Shown: positions 18,411-28,604, counted from the first letter of the stretch. The stretch is 64,000 bases of DNA from Hahella ganghwensis DSM 17046 (GCF_000376785.1 NZ_AQXX01000135.1:62001-126000), one strand, 5' to 3'. Translations and numbers: made by a program. Notes: generated by a model from the letters alone, not told the origin.

Positions 18411-20239
18411 TGAGTGACGATCTACTGCCGTTTTACGAAAAGGAACTGGCCTTCCTGCGCCAATCCGGCGCAGAATTTGGTCGCATCCATCCGAAGATTG
18501 CCGGCCGCCTGCGAATGTCAGGCGACGTGGTTGAAGACCCACATGTCAGCCGATTGCTGGAAGGTGTCGCCTACCTAAATTCACGCATACAGTATCGCCT
18601 TGATGACGATTTCTCCGAACTGTCAGACGCGCTTCTGGATCAACTTTACCCTCACTACCTGCGCCCGATTCCATCAATGACGGTGGTTCAGTTCAAACCT
18701 GCAAAGGACCTGGACGCACCGCTAAAAGTCAAACGTCATGCCCGCCTGGAAAGCGAACCCTTTCAGGGCCGGGTATGTAGTTTTATGACCGGCTATGAGC
18801 TGGATATACTTCCGGTTGCGGTCACCCAGGCAGCCCTGAAAGAACGCCCATTCGTCACCCCTGGCTCCCAACGAGTCGAACGCGCAACGTCGGTCATCCA
18901 TGTGCGCCTGGAAGGTTTTACTGAAGACATCGACTGGGCAGAGCTGGGCACTGACAAACTGCGTTTCTTTTTGCGTGGCCAGTCCCATTATGCTTACGCA
19001 CTTTACGAATTGTTGCTGAACCATTGTGTCCAGGTTGTCATGACCAAAGGACCGGATGACACAGAACCTAGACTACTGGGCACCCAGTGCATTCAGCCGG
19101 TAGGGTTTGCCGAGGACGAAGCGCTGCTTCCCTGCCCCAACCAGTCCTTTCCAGGCTATCGGTTACTGACAGAGTACATGGTATTCCCCGAGAAGTTTCT
19201 ATTCCTTGATATCGAAGGCCTGAAACCCTACCTGGAGGAAGGCTTTGGCTCCACACTGGAATTCTATTTTTATCTGGACCGCTCACACACGGAACTGGAA
19301 CGAAATCTGAGTGCAGATAATTTCGCGCTTGGATGCACCCCAATCATCAATCTGTTTAAGCACCGGGCTGAACCCATCAGCCTGGAACACGAACAGTACA
19401 GCTACACGATCATCCCGGATGCACGCTACCCTGACAACTTTGAGACCTACTCCATTGAACAGGTGCAGGGGCTGACTGGCGACGGCAAGAAAAAGAACTA
19501 CCGCCCCTTTTACGGACTGACTCACTTTGATATCAATCGGGAAACCCAGCATTTCTGGCATGCCCAACGCTATCCGAAAGTTGGCGGGGAGCTGGGCAAT
19601 GAACCCGGCAGTGAAATGGAAATCTCGCTGATTGACCTGAATTTTTCTCCGGCAGATCTTAGCGATGAAACCCTCTCTCTGGATCTTTTCTGCTTTAACA
19701 GAAACACTCCGGAAAAACTTCCCTTCGGGGGCGGCCAGCCTCAGTTCAAGTGCCTCGACATTGGTGTCACACTGGAGGGGGTTCACACCCTGACCCACCT
19801 GACGCCCACCATTCGCCCACCGCTGAGAGACGGCGCTCGCTGGCGACTGGTTTCTCATCTGGCATTGAACTATCTGTCACTGGACAGTCCAAATGCCATC
19901 GACGTACTGAAAGAGCTGTTATCGCTGTACGACTTCCAGGACAGCGCAGCTTCAAGAGCTCTGATAGCAGCCCTGGTAAAAGTTCAGACCAATCCAATTA
20001 CCGCGCCCGTTACACTCAGCGGTAAAACAACAGTCTGTCGCGGAGTGGAAATAGAAGTCACTTTTGATGAAACCCTGATGTCGGGCAACAGTACATTTCT
20101 GTTTGCTTCGATACTGGAAAGGTTTTTTGCCCTATACTGTTCTATCAACACCTTTACCCGGCTTGTTGCGAGAGTGAAAGGACGACAGGATATACTGAAG
20201 AAATGGCCGCCCCGGATCGGAAATCAACCTCTAATTTAG
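18410..20239 (+). CDS. tssF: T6SS baseplate protein TssF
   Basis: 609 residues, usual size for TssF (VasA/ImpG). Opens LLPFYEKELAFLRQSGAEF and continues FGRIHPKIAGRL...DPHVSRLLEGVAYLNSRIQ, the family signature. C-terminal LFASILERFFALYCSINTFTRL is also typical. It builds the wedge with TssE and TssG. Translationally coupled to tssE and overlapping tssG by 37 bp. Confidence 0.95.
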   Translation: MSDDLLPFYEKELAFLRQSGAEFGRIHPKIAGRLRMSGDVVEDPHVSRLLEGVAYLNSRIQYRLDDDFSELSDALLDQLYPHYLRPIPSMTVVQFKPAKDLDAPLKVKRHARLESEPFQGRVCSFMTGYELDILPVAVTQAALKERPFVTPGSQRVERATSVIHVRLEGFTEDIDWAELGTDKLRFFLRGQSHYAYALYELLLNHCVQVVMTKGPDDTEPRLLGTQCIQPVGFAEDEALLPCPNQSFPGYRLLTEYMVFPEKFLFLDIEGLKPYLEEGFGSTLEFYFYLDRSHTELERNLSADNFALGCTPIINLFKHRAEPISLEHEQYSYTIIPDARYPDNFETYSIEQVQGLTGDGKKKNYRPFYGLTHFDINRETQHFWHAQRYPKVGGELGNEPGSEMEISLIDLNFSPADLSDETLSLDLFCFNRNTPEKLPFGGGQPQFKCLDIGVTLEGVHTLTHLTPTIRPPLRDGARWRLVSHLALNYLSLDSPNAIDVLKELLSLYDFQDSAASRALIAALVKVQTNPITAPVTLSGKTTVCRGVEIEVTFDETLMSGNSTFLFASILERFFALYCSINTFTRLVARVKGRQDILKKWPPRIGNQPLI

Positions 20240-21351
20240 AACAGAACAACCAACTGATTAAGCGGATACTGCGCGCACCATGGCGCTATGATTTCTTTCA
20301 GTTGGTTCGCCTGCTGGAACACTACCGCGATGGCGAACCTGCCAAGCAGGCTCCACTGGGAAGTTACTACCCCCCCAAACAGGAGCCGCTACGGTTCTCC
20401 ATGAACCCAAGTATGTCTTTCGAAGCCAAACCGGTGGAGAAAGTCTCCCGGGGCAAGGAAAATGTCCTGGCACATCGACAACAGTGGGATGTGCACGTCA
20501 ATTTCTGGGGACTGGTAGGCTCTAGAGGGATTCTCCCTTTCCATTACCGGGAATTAGTTCTACAGCGGGTGCGTCACAAAGACTCCTCGATGAAGCATTT
20601 CTTCGATATGTTGGATCACCGGACGCTTACCCTCTATTACAGGGCCTGGAAAAAGTACCGAATTCCACTGCTTTTTGAAGCCAATCAACGCCTGGACCCC
20701 AAGTACAACCGGGACCGACATGCTGAACTATTGAAGGGGCTGCTTGGGATAGCGTCCAAGAAAAATGCCAAGTTCTACGAGTTCGAGGGATCTGAGCTAA
20801 ATACCAGCGGCCTGATGAGTCGTCGGGTCTGCTCACCTGCTGCTCTGGAAAAAGCCATTGCGCATCATTTTGGCCTAAAAGTCAGAATTCTTCCCTTCCG
20901 GGGACAATGGCAACTGATGCCGGAAGACGTCAGAACCAAGCTTGGGGACTTTCGCCTTGGAGCCCGCAACCATGTTCTCGGGGAGCAGGCAATTCTCGGA
21001 GAACGGACCTGGGCAATTCAAAACCGCTTTACAGTTCAGTTTGAAGATATTGACTACGACAACTTTCTGAACCTGCTTTCAGGCACCCAAATGCTCGGTT
21101 CCATGTATGGCCTGATTCGAACAATGTCCGGGGTTGCACTAGACTTTGACTTAGCCCTTCAGGTGAAACAACGCAAGCTTCCGACCAGTCGACTGGCCTT
21201 CAAGGCCACGCCACCATTGTTGGGCTGGAACACCAGGCTGCAGGGCGATGATCCTGATGACAATTATATTGACGTTGCCGTTTCCCGGCATGCCATGCAA
21301 AGAACACTTGAGAGTGGCAAAGAATTGAAAACAGTCGTCAGTGGAAACTGA
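20203..21351 (+). CDS. tssG: T6SS baseplate protein TssG
   Basis: 382 residues of the TssG (VasB/ImpH) family. Recognisable parts are APWRYDFFQLVRLLEH, FWGLVGSRGILPFHYRELVLQR, the FFDMLDHRTLTLYYRAWKK block and, near the end, LLGWNTRLQG. It joins TssF and TssE in the wedge. The start ATG at 20203 lies inside the end of tssF; a later start is possible but would remove conserved sequence. Followed by a 12-bp perfect hairpin and then clpV. Confidence 0.94.
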   Translation: MAAPDRKSTSNLEQNNQLIKRILRAPWRYDFFQLVRLLEHYRDGEPAKQAPLGSYYPPKQEPLRFSMNPSMSFEAKPVEKVSRGKENVLAHRQQWDVHVNFWGLVGSRGILPFHYRELVLQRVRHKDSSMKHFFDMLDHRTLTLYYRAWKKYRIPLLFEANQRLDPKYNRDRHAELLKGLLGIASKKNAKFYEFEGSELNTSGLMSRRVCSPAALEKAIAHHFGLKVRILPFRGQWQLMPEDVRTKLGDFRLGARNHVLGEQAILGERTWAIQNRFTVQFEDIDYDNFLNLLSGTQMLGSMYGLIRTMSGVALDFDLALQVKQRKLPTSRLAFKATPPLLGWNTRLQGDDPDDNYIDVAVSRHAMQRTLESGKELKTVVSGN

Positions 21352-21434
21352 CACCAAATGAACCGAACCGGTTAACAGTCGGGTTAAAGGAATATTCATT
21401 AGAACAACGCTTTATCCAGAAACCGACAATGCAT

Positions 21435-21468
21435 ACAGGTGTATCCTGACTGAAATGGATACACCTGT
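21435..21468 (+). repeat. Perfect 12-bp inverted repeat between tssG and clpV
   Basis: ACAGGTGTATCC (21435-21446) and GGATACACCTGT (21457-21468) around a 10-base loop. No T-run follows, so this is not a standard terminator; it could stabilise or process the mRNA between tssG and clpV, or bind a regulator. Confidence 0.7.
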
Positions 21469-21521
21469 GACAGTTGCATCTACCGATCAGTATGAATTAA
21501 GAAAATGAAAAAGGCTTCGCT

Positions 21522-24221
21522 ATGATCGAATTGAATCTCCGTCAATTGATTAGCCCCACAACCACTGTTGTGCGAAAGGCGCTGGAAGACGGCCTGCGCC
21601 TGGCCCAACAGGAACGCCACAGCGCCCTGGAAGTTGAGCACGTACTGCTGAAAATTCTTGAGCAGAGCGACAGTGACCTGGACCGCACCTTTGAACAGCT
21701 GGGGGTGGATCTTGGCAGAGTCAGCAAAGATCTGGCCCAGGCCGTAGGTCACTTTCACCGGGACAACCCTCGGGATATGGTGCCGTTTGCCCCCAGCCTG
21801 GTAGATGCCTTAAAAGTCGGCTGGCTGATTGCCTCAGTTGAAATGGGGGTTAACTTTATCAGTTCTGCACACCTGTTTGCCGCCATCATGGCTCATGACA
21901 CCATGCGCACCCAATTGATGCATTCGGTGAAAAGCCTGAAGGATGTGCCTCTGGAGAAAATCCCTACGGTCGTAAAGGCGGTCACTGGACAATCTTCCGA
22001 GAGCCGAGCCTATTTCAAGTCCGGCGGCGGGGCCGCTGCAGGTGGACCGGAAGCCCCCCCTTCCGCAGGCGGCGCTCTGCAGAAGTACACCATTAATTTG
22101 ACTGAACGAGCTCGCAACAACGAAATTGACCCAGTACTGGGCCGTGACGCCGAAATCCGTCAGTGTATTGATATCCTGACCCGTCGCCGCCAAAACAACC
22201 CGATTCTGACCGGTGAAGCAGGGGTTGGTAAAACAGCCGTTGTAGAAGGTCTGGCACTGCGTATTGCTGAGGAAGATGTCCCTGATCCTCTGAAAGGTGT
22301 TGCAATCCACGTACTCGACCTTGGTCTCCTTCAGGCTGGAGCAAGCATGAAGGGCGAATTTGAAGAGCGCCTCAAGTCTGTTATCGAAGAGGTAAAAGCC
22401 TCCCCTACTCCCATTATCACCTTCATTGACGAAGCTCACACTCTGATCGGTGCCGGCGGCAAGGAAGGCCAGGGCGACGCAGCCAACCTTCTGAAACCTG
22501 CGCTGGCTCGTGGTGAGTTGCGAACCATTGCCGCAACGACCTGGGCTGAGTACAAGAAATACTTCGAACGCGACCCGGCCCTGACCCGCCGCTTCCAGGT
22601 CGTCAAGGTGGAAGAGCCCTCGGAATCCGTTGCCATCGACATGCTCCGTGGCATCTCCAAAACACTGGCAGTCCACCACAATGTCCGCATTTCTGACGAC
22701 GCCATCATGCAGGCCGTAAAACTGTCGGCCCGCTATATTCCTGCCCGCCAGCTACCGGATAAAGCTGTCAGCCTCCTGGATACAGCCTGCGCGCGGGTTT
22801 CCCTGAGCCAGAGCGCAACACCGTCTCTGATTGAAGACACCCGTCGCCGCATCCAGCAGATTGATACCAACCTGGAACTGATTGCCCAGGAAAACGTCTC
22901 TACTGGCGCCTACCAGGATGCTCTGGACGAACTCCGTGCAGAACGGCTGGCACTTGAAGAATCGCTGGGACTGCAGGAAACCCAATGGGCTGCAGAGAAA
23001 GACCTGATAGGCAAAATTCTGGAGGTCCGCAACAAACTCGAGCTTGACTATCAGGCCAAGAGAGATGAGCCCGAATCAGAAGATGCACTACCGGAAGAAA
23101 CCGTAGTTGAGCTGCAGACTGAATTCAAGACGCTGGTGGAACAACTCATCGGCGCTCAGGGCGAGCAGCCTCTGATGCTGCCACACGTAGATGGACAGGC
23201 AGTTGCAGAGGTGGTTGCCAACTGGACCGGCATCCCCGTCGGCAAAATGATGGGAGATGAGATTAACGGCATCCTGAATCTGAAACAGCAGTTGGAAACA
23301 AGAGTTATCGGCCAGTCTCACGCTCTGGAAGCCATTGCCCAGGCGATCCGCACATCAAGAGCGGGCCTGACTGATCCACGTAAACCCATCGGCGTGTTTA
23401 TGATGGTCGGTTCATCCGGTGTCGGTAAAACCGAAACTGCCTTGGCACTGGCAGACATTTTATTTGGCGGGGAACAGAACCTGACCGTTATCAACATGTC
23501 GGAATTCAAGGAAGAGCATAAGGTCTCCATGCTACTGGGCTCTCCTCCCGGTTATGTGGGCTATGGTGAAGGTGGCGTACTGACGGAAGCCGCCCGTCGC
23601 AAACCCTACTCTGTCATCCTGCTGGATGAAATGGAGAAAGCACACCCAGGTGTTCAGGACGTGTTCTACAGCCTGTTTGACAAAGGCACCATCAAAGATG
23701 GCGAAGGCCGTGATATCGACTTCAAAAATACCGTCATTATCATGACCTCCAATGCCGGTGAAGAGGCCATTCGCGCAATCTGCGCCCAATCAGAGGAAAA
23801 ACCAGACCCGGAAGTCTTGCTGGACAGCATGCGTCCGGAACTTTTGAAACACTTCAAGCCGGCATTTCTGGGTCGTACCAACGTCATTACCTACTTCCCA
23901 CTGGATGACGACAACCTGATCAAAATTTGCCATATCAATATGAACCGTATCGAGAAACGAGTTCGCGAGCATTACGGTGCAGACTTCTCGTACTCTGAAG
24001 ACGTACTGGTGAATATTGTGGCCAGATCCCAGGAAGTGGATACCGGCGCGCGAAACATCGAGCATATCCTTAACCGGACTGTACTGCCTGAGCTTTCAAC
24101 AGAATGCCTGAGCAGACAAGCAAATGGTGAGCACATCGAGCACATCCATATCGGTGCCAATGAAGACGGCAGCTTCACTTACCTATTCAACGCTGAGGCG
24201 CGCGCTGCAGCAACAACCTGA
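21522..24221 (+). CDS. clpV: T6SS ATPase ClpV (TssH)
   Basis: 899-residue AAA+ unfoldase that disassembles contracted TssB-TssC sheaths for reuse. It has the Clp N domain ([29 protein letters not shown]), a first AAA module with Walker A GEAGVGKT and Walker B FIDEAH, a middle coiled coil (about 440-530), and a second AAA module with GSSGVGKTE and LLDEMEKAH. Length is slightly above typical ClpB and right for ClpV. AAAAAGG precedes the ATG. Terminator at 24243-24268 ends the cluster. Confidence 0.96.
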   Translation: MIELNLRQLISPTTTVVRKALEDGLRLAQQERHSALEVEHVLLKILEQSDSDLDRTFEQLGVDLGRVSKDLAQAVGHFHRDNPRDMVPFAPSLVDALKVGWLIASVEMGVNFISSAHLFAAIMAHDTMRTQLMHSVKSLKDVPLEKIPTVVKAVTGQSSESRAYFKSGGGAAAGGPEAPPSAGGALQKYTINLTERARNNEIDPVLGRDAEIRQCIDILTRRRQNNPILTGEAGVGKTAVVEGLALRIAEEDVPDPLKGVAIHVLDLGLLQAGASMKGEFEERLKSVIEEVKASPTPIITFIDEAHTLIGAGGKEGQGDAANLLKPALARGELRTIAATTWAEYKKYFERDPALTRRFQVVKVEEPSESVAIDMLRGISKTLAVHHNVRISDDAIMQAVKLSARYIPARQLPDKAVSLLDTACARVSLSQSATPSLIEDTRRRIQQIDTNLELIAQENVSTGAYQDALDELRAERLALEESLGLQETQWAAEKDLIGKILEVRNKLELDYQAKRDEPESEDALPEETVVELQTEFKTLVEQLIGAQGEQPLMLPHVDGQAVAEVVANWTGIPVGKMMGDEINGILNLKQQLETRVIGQSHALEAIAQAIRTSRAGLTDPRKPIGVFMMVGSSGVGKTETALALADILFGGEQNLTVINMSEFKEEHKVSMLLGSPPGYVGYGEGGVLTEAARRKPYSVILLDEMEKAHPGVQDVFYSLFDKGTIKDGEGRDIDFKNTVIIMTSNAGEEAIRAICAQSEEKPDPEVLLDSMRPELLKHFKPAFLGRTNVITYFPLDDDNLIKICHINMNRIEKRVREHYGADFSYSEDVLVNIVARSQEVDTGARNIEHILNRTVLPELSTECLSRQANGEHIEHIHIGANEDGSFTYLFNAEARAAATT

Positions 24222-24242
24222 GCGTCAGGTTCTTAGTATCTC

Positions 24243-24268
24243 AAAAGGGTGCCGTGGCACCCTTTTTT
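24243..24268 (+). terminator. Rho-independent terminator after clpV
   Basis: AAAAGGGTGCC, GT loop, GGCACCCTTTTTT: a compact G+C stem with a T-run, directly after clpV. Confidence 0.92.
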
Positions 24269-24451
24269 GTTTTCGTCCCACCACAATCGACCGACTGCCC
24301 CAGTTGCCGGAATTTTGACATCCATCGTCAAACATTCCACTTCAAACTTTCTTGAGCATTTTTTTAGCTTAAATATCAATCACTTTTATACCTTGGTACA
24401 AGCTTTGCTGATCAAAGTCCTGAACCTGTCGCCACAGAATGGAACATCGTT

Positions 24452-25264
24452 ATGGACCCGATCAACATTACTCGAAAAGAGCTCCACGTATTGTTCTTCA
24501 GCTTGCTGCTGGTACCGTTATTTTTTTTTGGCAGCGGCATTTTTGTTGGAAATTATATCTCTGGTACACCTCCCCAACATCTAACCGAACAAGATCTTCA
24601 GACCGGGATGGATGAAACGACCGAACGGGGTCAGCCCCCAACTAACCAGGTCACCGTTCAGGAAGAAGGTGTAGACCTTTCATTACCGACAATTGATCAA
24701 TTACCAATCGCCGATAAAGAACTCATTCTCCGAGAGAAACCAGAAACCGGCGAAGAACCACTTACCACTGAAATTCAGGTCGCCACCGAAAATCAGGCCG
24801 CCCCTGCCGGGATTATCACCGTGGAAGAAGTGGCATCCGGCACAGAAGCCAGCAGAAAAACGACAGACACCAGCAACGCCTACAAAAGTCAGTTGCTCGC
24901 TGGCGCCAAACCTCAGCTTACTATGCAGCCTGCTGAAAAGAGTCCTGATGAGAGCTCCTATGAGAGCAACAAGGAACCGACTACAGACACCGCGACGGCT
25001 TTTCCGCAGTTTGCCGCTCAGGTAGGCCTCTTTACAGAAAAAGCCCGGGCTGATCGCTGGAAGTCCACCCTGGATCCACGCTTTACTTATACAGTGCTAC
25101 CAAAACCCGATAGCGATAAAACCCGGTATTCCGTAGTCATCGGGCCTTATCTGTCAAAAGCGGAAGCCCGCATTATGGTCGACAGGTATAAGCTGGTGAC
25201 GGAGAACGACGCTTTCGTCGTGAAACTTCTCAAAGATGTAAAGCCACAGGTGGCTGGGCTTTGA
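24452..25264 (+). CDS. SPOR-domain membrane protein
   Basis: 270 residues with a single N-terminal transmembrane helix (LFFSLLLVPLFFFGSGIFVGNY, about residues 14-35), a long acidic low-complexity periplasmic linker, and a C-terminal SPOR domain (FAAQVGLFTEKARADRWKST...YSVVIGPYLSKAEARIMVDRYK). SPOR domains bind glycan strands lacking stem peptides, usually at the division septum, so a cell-envelope or division role is likely. It is not FtsN by context. It starts about 230 bp after clpV and its terminator, so it is a separate unit. Confidence 0.85.
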   Translation: MDPINITRKELHVLFFSLLLVPLFFFGSGIFVGNYISGTPPQHLTEQDLQTGMDETTERGQPPTNQVTVQEEGVDLSLPTIDQLPIADKELILREKPETGEEPLTTEIQVATENQAAPAGIITVEEVASGTEASRKTTDTSNAYKSQLLAGAKPQLTMQPAEKSPDESSYESNKEPTTDTATAFPQFAAQVGLFTEKARADRWKSTLDPRFTYTVLPKPDSDKTRYSVVIGPYLSKAEARIMVDRYKLVTENDAFVVKLLKDVKPQVAGL

Positions 25265-25328
25265 TCCATTGAGGAGTGCATTCAGAGCGCAAAAAATAGT
25301 GCTTATTGGTCAAATTGGCTGGTGGAAT

Positions 25329-26123
25329 TCAGGCAGATTTATCAATCTGGGCCCCACTGGCCATTAACACCACACTCCTTTCCAATCCTGCGTCACGATG
25401 GCACTCCCCCCGGTGAAATTCATCACTTTCGATAATGTAGAACAGATCCCGGCGTCGGGGATAACGCACAAATATGAATTTATCCCATCGATCAGCCAAC
25501 ACCCCTTCTTCTCCGCCCACCAAAAAGCATAGCGGCTTACCTCCATATACCGGAAAGGCACCTCGACGCAGCAATTCAAACCCTGCTGCTCTGGCATAAA
25601 GATCATATGCTTTCTGCCCACTAACCTGCTTTTTCAGACTACCATTATTCTCATAACGCGCCACTGAGCGGTATTTATTGAGATTAAACACATAAAGAGA
25701 TTCGTCGGCATTTTGCTCCCTGGCAACTTCCATTTGGTGCTGATCCGGCCATACAGCCGTGTCATCGGCCTTCCAGCTATTCCCGGGTTCCCCCTGATCC
25801 TGACAGCCTTTAAAAAAACGCACCAGCCATGAAACAAACCGCACCATCACAAAAGTGGCAGCCGGTTCCGGCAATATGGCCAGCACATTAAGCTCTCTGC
25901 AAGCTGACTGCAAATCAGGCCCAAGTGCCGACATAAAAGACATTGCAGCTTCAGGTAACGGGTATTCGAATATCAGCACCTCATCAATCACCATTCCCTC
26001 ACGAGGCGCCGGATCCACCTTCACACGATACAACCCCTTTGCACCTGGCTGCGAATAAGCGGCTCTCAACCACGCCTGATACAAAGAGACGTTTTCGAGT
26101 CGAATATGAAAGATCAACGCCAC
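25329..26123 (-). CDS. Hypothetical protein with DUF1330-like C-terminal half
   Basis: 264 residues from a GTG start. The C-terminal half (LYVFNLNKYRSVARYEN...AYDLYARAAGFELLRRGAFPVYGG...WDKFIFVRYPRRRDLFYIIESDEF...HRDAGLERSVVLMAS) has the layout of a DUF1330-type dimeric alpha/beta barrel. The N-terminal half (YRVKVDPAPREG, EVLIFEYPLPEAAMSFMSAL) may be a second, diverged copy of the same fold. No catalytic claim is justified. It is transcribed away from the ribB region. Confidence 0.65.
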   Translation of the reverse strand: MALIFHIRLENVSLYQAWLRAAYSQPGAKGLYRVKVDPAPREGMVIDEVLIFEYPLPEAAMSFMSALGPDLQSACRELNVLAILPEPAATFVMVRFVSWLVRFFKGCQDQGEPGNSWKADDTAVWPDQHQMEVAREQNADESLYVFNLNKYRSVARYENNGSLKKQVSGQKAYDLYARAAGFELLRRGAFPVYGGKPLCFLVGGEEGVLADRWDKFIFVRYPRRRDLFYIIESDEFHRGECHRDAGLERSVVLMASGAQIDKSA

Positions 26124-26276
26124 CTTATGCTACCCCGACGCAGCAAACAGCGCATCCGCAGCTTTCACTAAATCCATTTATTACTCCCGCTCACTCCTAT
26201 CCATCGTTTGACTTGCATTGGAGGCTACCATAAAACCTGAATGTTACCATCGACTTAGGCTTGTATTCTTCAATGA

Positions 26277-26306
26277 TTGCCATCCGGTTCTGCGATAGGG
26301 TATTCT
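26277..26306 (+). promoter_or_regulatory. Likely sigma-70 promoter of the ribB transcript
   Basis: TTGCCA at 26277-26282, an 18-bp spacer and TATTCT at 26301-26306. Transcription would begin about 30 bases before the riboswitch aptamer. Confidence 0.55.
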
Positions 26307-26339
26307 GCCCGGGCTCTTCTAGAGCTGAACATTTACCAC

Positions 26340-26478
26340 TTATTCTCAGGGCAGGGTGAAATTCCCTACCGGCGGTATATCCTTTTGGGTGAGCCCGCGA
26401 GCGCCTGTTTTTGACAGGGACAGCAGATCCGGTGAGATGCCGGAGCCGACGGTTACAGTCCGGATGGGAGAGGATAAG
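26340..26478 (+). ncRNA. FMN riboswitch (RFN element)
   Basis: The conserved RFN blocks occur in order: GGGCAGGGTGAAATTCCC then TACCGGCGGTA, AGCCCGCGAGCG, CAGATCCGGTGAGATGCCGG, and AGCCGACGGTTACAGTCC with GGATGGGAGAGGA closing P1. It is in the leader of ribB, where FMN binding lowers riboflavin synthesis. The downstream leader includes a hairpin over the ribosome-binding site, so control is probably translational. Confidence 0.96.
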
Positions 26479-26554
26479 GCCTCTTGTTGCCCGTGCATCA
26501 GCACGTGCATTTGTACGCCTATTGGCCTGCCTGATATGGCCGGCATCCCTGCGC

Positions 26555-26580
26555 CCTGATTCTGGAAACTCAATCAGGAG
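26555..26580 (+). promoter_or_regulatory. Hairpin sequestering the ribB ribosome-binding site
   Basis: CCTGATT (26555-26561) can pair with AATCAGG (26572-26578), covering part of the AGGAG Shine-Dalgarno at 26576-26580, six bases before the ATG. It fits an off-state expression platform for the riboswitch. Confidence 0.55.
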
Positions 26581-26585
26581 ACACC

Positions 26586-27248
26586 ATGAATCAGCAATCA
26601 ACCTCACTCCTAACACCTTTTGGAGATCCGTTAACCCGCGTCGAAAACGCCTTAAATGCGATCCGAAACGGACAGGGAGTTTTATTGGTCGATGATGAAG
26701 ACCGAGAAAATGAAGGCGATCTGATCTTCGCCGCTGAAACTTTAACCGAACCCCAAATGGCCATGCTCATTCGCGAGTGCAGCGGCATAGTTTGCCTTTG
26801 CCTGACGGATGACGTGATACGACGCCTGCAGCTTCCGATGATGGTGAGCCAGAACTCCAGCAAAAATGGCACGGCTTTTACAGTCTCCATTGAAGCCAAA
26901 CATGGTGTAACCACAGGCGTCTCAGCCGCGGACCGCATCACCACGATTCGCACGGCCATTGCCGAATGCAGCCGACCTGAAGATCTGGCTCATCCGGGCC
27001 ACGTATTTCCCCTCCGTGCTCAACCCGGCGGAGTTTTATCACGCCGCGGGCACACGGAAGGAACGGTGGATTTGATGCGTCTGGCGGGAATGCAACCGAC
27101 TGGTGTGCTTTGTGAGCTGACCAATCCAGACGGCACCATGTCCCGCCTGCCGGAAATCGTGGAATTTGCCGAAAGACATCAAATGCCTGTACTGACAATT
27201 GAGGATCTGGTCAGATACCGTGAAGACACTTTAGGCCAGACAGGCTGA
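26586..27248 (+). CDS. ribB: 3,4-dihydroxy-2-butanone-4-phosphate synthase
   Basis: 220 residues, the stand-alone RibB length without a GTP cyclohydrolase II domain. It converts ribulose 5-phosphate to 3,4-dihydroxy-2-butanone 4-phosphate plus formate in riboflavin synthesis. Motifs: [17 protein letters not shown] (Mg and substrate binding), [13 protein letters not shown]-like [12 protein letters not shown] and [16 protein letters not shown]. The ATG has AGGAG upstream within a possible sequestering hairpin, and an FMN riboswitch lies in the leader. No other rib gene is adjacent, as usual for a stand-alone riboswitch-controlled ribB. Confidence 0.96.
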   Translation: MNQQSTSLLTPFGDPLTRVENALNAIRNGQGVLLVDDEDRENEGDLIFAAETLTEPQMAMLIRECSGIVCLCLTDDVIRRLQLPMMVSQNSSKNGTAFTVSIEAKHGVTTGVSAADRITTIRTAIAECSRPEDLAHPGHVFPLRAQPGGVLSRRGHTEGTVDLMRLAGMQPTGVLCELTNPDGTMSRLPEIVEFAERHQMPVLTIEDLVRYREDTLGQTG

Positions 27249-27456
27249 CCACACTTCTGGGCATTTGCCGGCCGCAAAAGCGGTTTATCCCTGACAGCAA
27301 TCACCGGCAAGTGCCCCCTCTCCTTTTCCGCCTGTACACTTTATTCCCTCCAACCCGACTCTATTGACCCTTACCACAAACACCACATTTTTCAGCGGGG
27401 AATTTTCTGCATCTTCTGTTGTCCAAATCGCTACATCAACATTTTGGAGATAGATT

Positions 27457-27981
27457 ATGGACAGGCGACTTTTTCTTGGGGGAGCTGTAGCCACAACCGT
27501 CGCATTTGCCCTGGGCAGGCACAGCATGGCAGCTTCAGAAGAAACCGAGAGCACAACAGCGGACTTTCCCGCAATAAATAAAACCAAATCGGAATGGAAA
27601 GCGTTGCTGACAGAACAGGAATACGCAGTACTGTTTGAGGAAGCCACAGAACGCCCCTGGACCAGCCCTTTAAACAAAGAAAAGCGTGACGGAACCTATA
27701 TCTGTGCAGCCTGCTATCTACCCCTATTCCATTCAGACACAAAATATGACAGCGGCACCGGCTGGCCAAGCTTTTATCAGGCCATCCCCGGCCATACAGG
27801 GACTTCCCGGGACTGGAAGCTATTAATACCCCGAACGGAATACCATTGTGCCCGTTGCGGCGGCCACCAGGGGCACGTCTTCAACGACGGACCCAAACCC
27901 ACAGGTCAACGCTGGTGTAATAACGGCGTGGCCCTGAAGTTTATTCCTTCTTCTGGAGAATTACCGGAGTTACGTGCATGA
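27457..27981 (+). CDS. msrB: Exported methionine-R-sulfoxide reductase
   Basis: 174 residues. A twin-arginine-like leader (MDRRLFLGGAVATTVAFALG) suggests export. The mature MsrB domain has both zinc CxxC pairs (CAACY and CARCGG), the WPSF and GHVFNDG motifs, and the catalytic Cys in RWCNNGVALKF. It reduces the R form of methionine sulfoxide in exported proteins. It overlaps msrA by 4 bp (ATGA), so the two are co-translated. Export of both is less common than cytoplasmic Msr. Confidence 0.93.
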   Translation: MDRRLFLGGAVATTVAFALGRHSMAASEETESTTADFPAINKTKSEWKALLTEQEYAVLFEEATERPWTSPLNKEKRDGTYICAACYLPLFHSDTKYDSGTGWPSFYQAIPGHTGTSRDWKLLIPRTEYHCARCGGHQGHVFNDGPKPTGQRWCNNGVALKFIPSSGELPELRA

Positions 27982-28604
27982 ACCTGACAAAGCTTTTCTC
28001 AACTGTCGCAACAGTTCTTTTACTAGTGACAGTGACAGCAACCGCCACCCAGGCAGAAGAAACCGCAGAAGCGATATTCGCCAGCGGCTGTTTCTGGTGT
28101 ACCGAATCCGATTTTGAAAAAGTCCCGGGCGTCACTGGCGCAGTATCCGGATATATTGGCGGACATCAGGACAACCCAAGCTACAACCAGGTATCTGCAG
28201 GCGTAACCGGACATGCGGAAGCAGTAAAAGTCTCTTACGACCCAGAAATCGTAACCTATGAAGAACTGCTAAAAGTGTACTGGCATTCGGTTGACCCGCT
28301 GGCTGAAAACCGGCAATTCTGCGACAGCGGCAGCCAGTACCGTTCAGCGATCTTTTATCTCAACGACCAGCAAAAGACGCTTGCCGAAACCAGTAAACAA
28401 ACTTTGGCGAACAGCGGACTCTTAGACGGCCCGATAAAGACGGAAATAACCGCGGCAAGCAGATTTTGGGACGCTGAGGGATACCACCAGGATTACTACA
28501 AGAAAAACCCAATCCGCTACAAACTTTATCGCTACGGGTGTGGTCGTGATGCCCGCCTGGAGGAGCTTTGGGGGGATCAGGCTGGCTGGACGCCCGGACA
28601 CTAG
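27978..28604 (+). CDS. msrA: Exported methionine-S-sulfoxide reductase
   Basis: 208 residues with a Sec signal peptide (LFSTVATVLLLVTVTATATQA, cleavage near residue 26). The catalytic motif SGCFWCTESDFEKVPGV is intact, as are GYIGGH, YWHSVDP and the QFCDSGSQYRSAIFY block; a C-terminal Cys in YGCGRD may act as resolving cysteine. It reduces the S form of methionine sulfoxide, complementing the msrB product it is coupled to. Likely periplasmic. Confidence 0.95.
   Translation: MNLTKLFSTVATVLLLVTVTATATQAEETAEAIFASGCFWCTESDFEKVPGVTGAVSGYIGGHQDNPSYNQVSAGVTGHAEAVKVSYDPEIVTYEELLKVYWHSVDPLAENRQFCDSGSQYRSAIFYLNDQQKTLAETSKQTLANSGLLDGPIKTEITAASRFWDAEGYHQDYYKKNPIRYKLYRYGCGRDARLEELWGDQAGWTPGH

Noticed and set aside
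21834-22679. 281-codon open frame antisense to clpV
   Set aside because: It lies fully within clpV on the opposite strand, has no recognisable family or ribosome-binding site, and reflects codon bias of the real gene.
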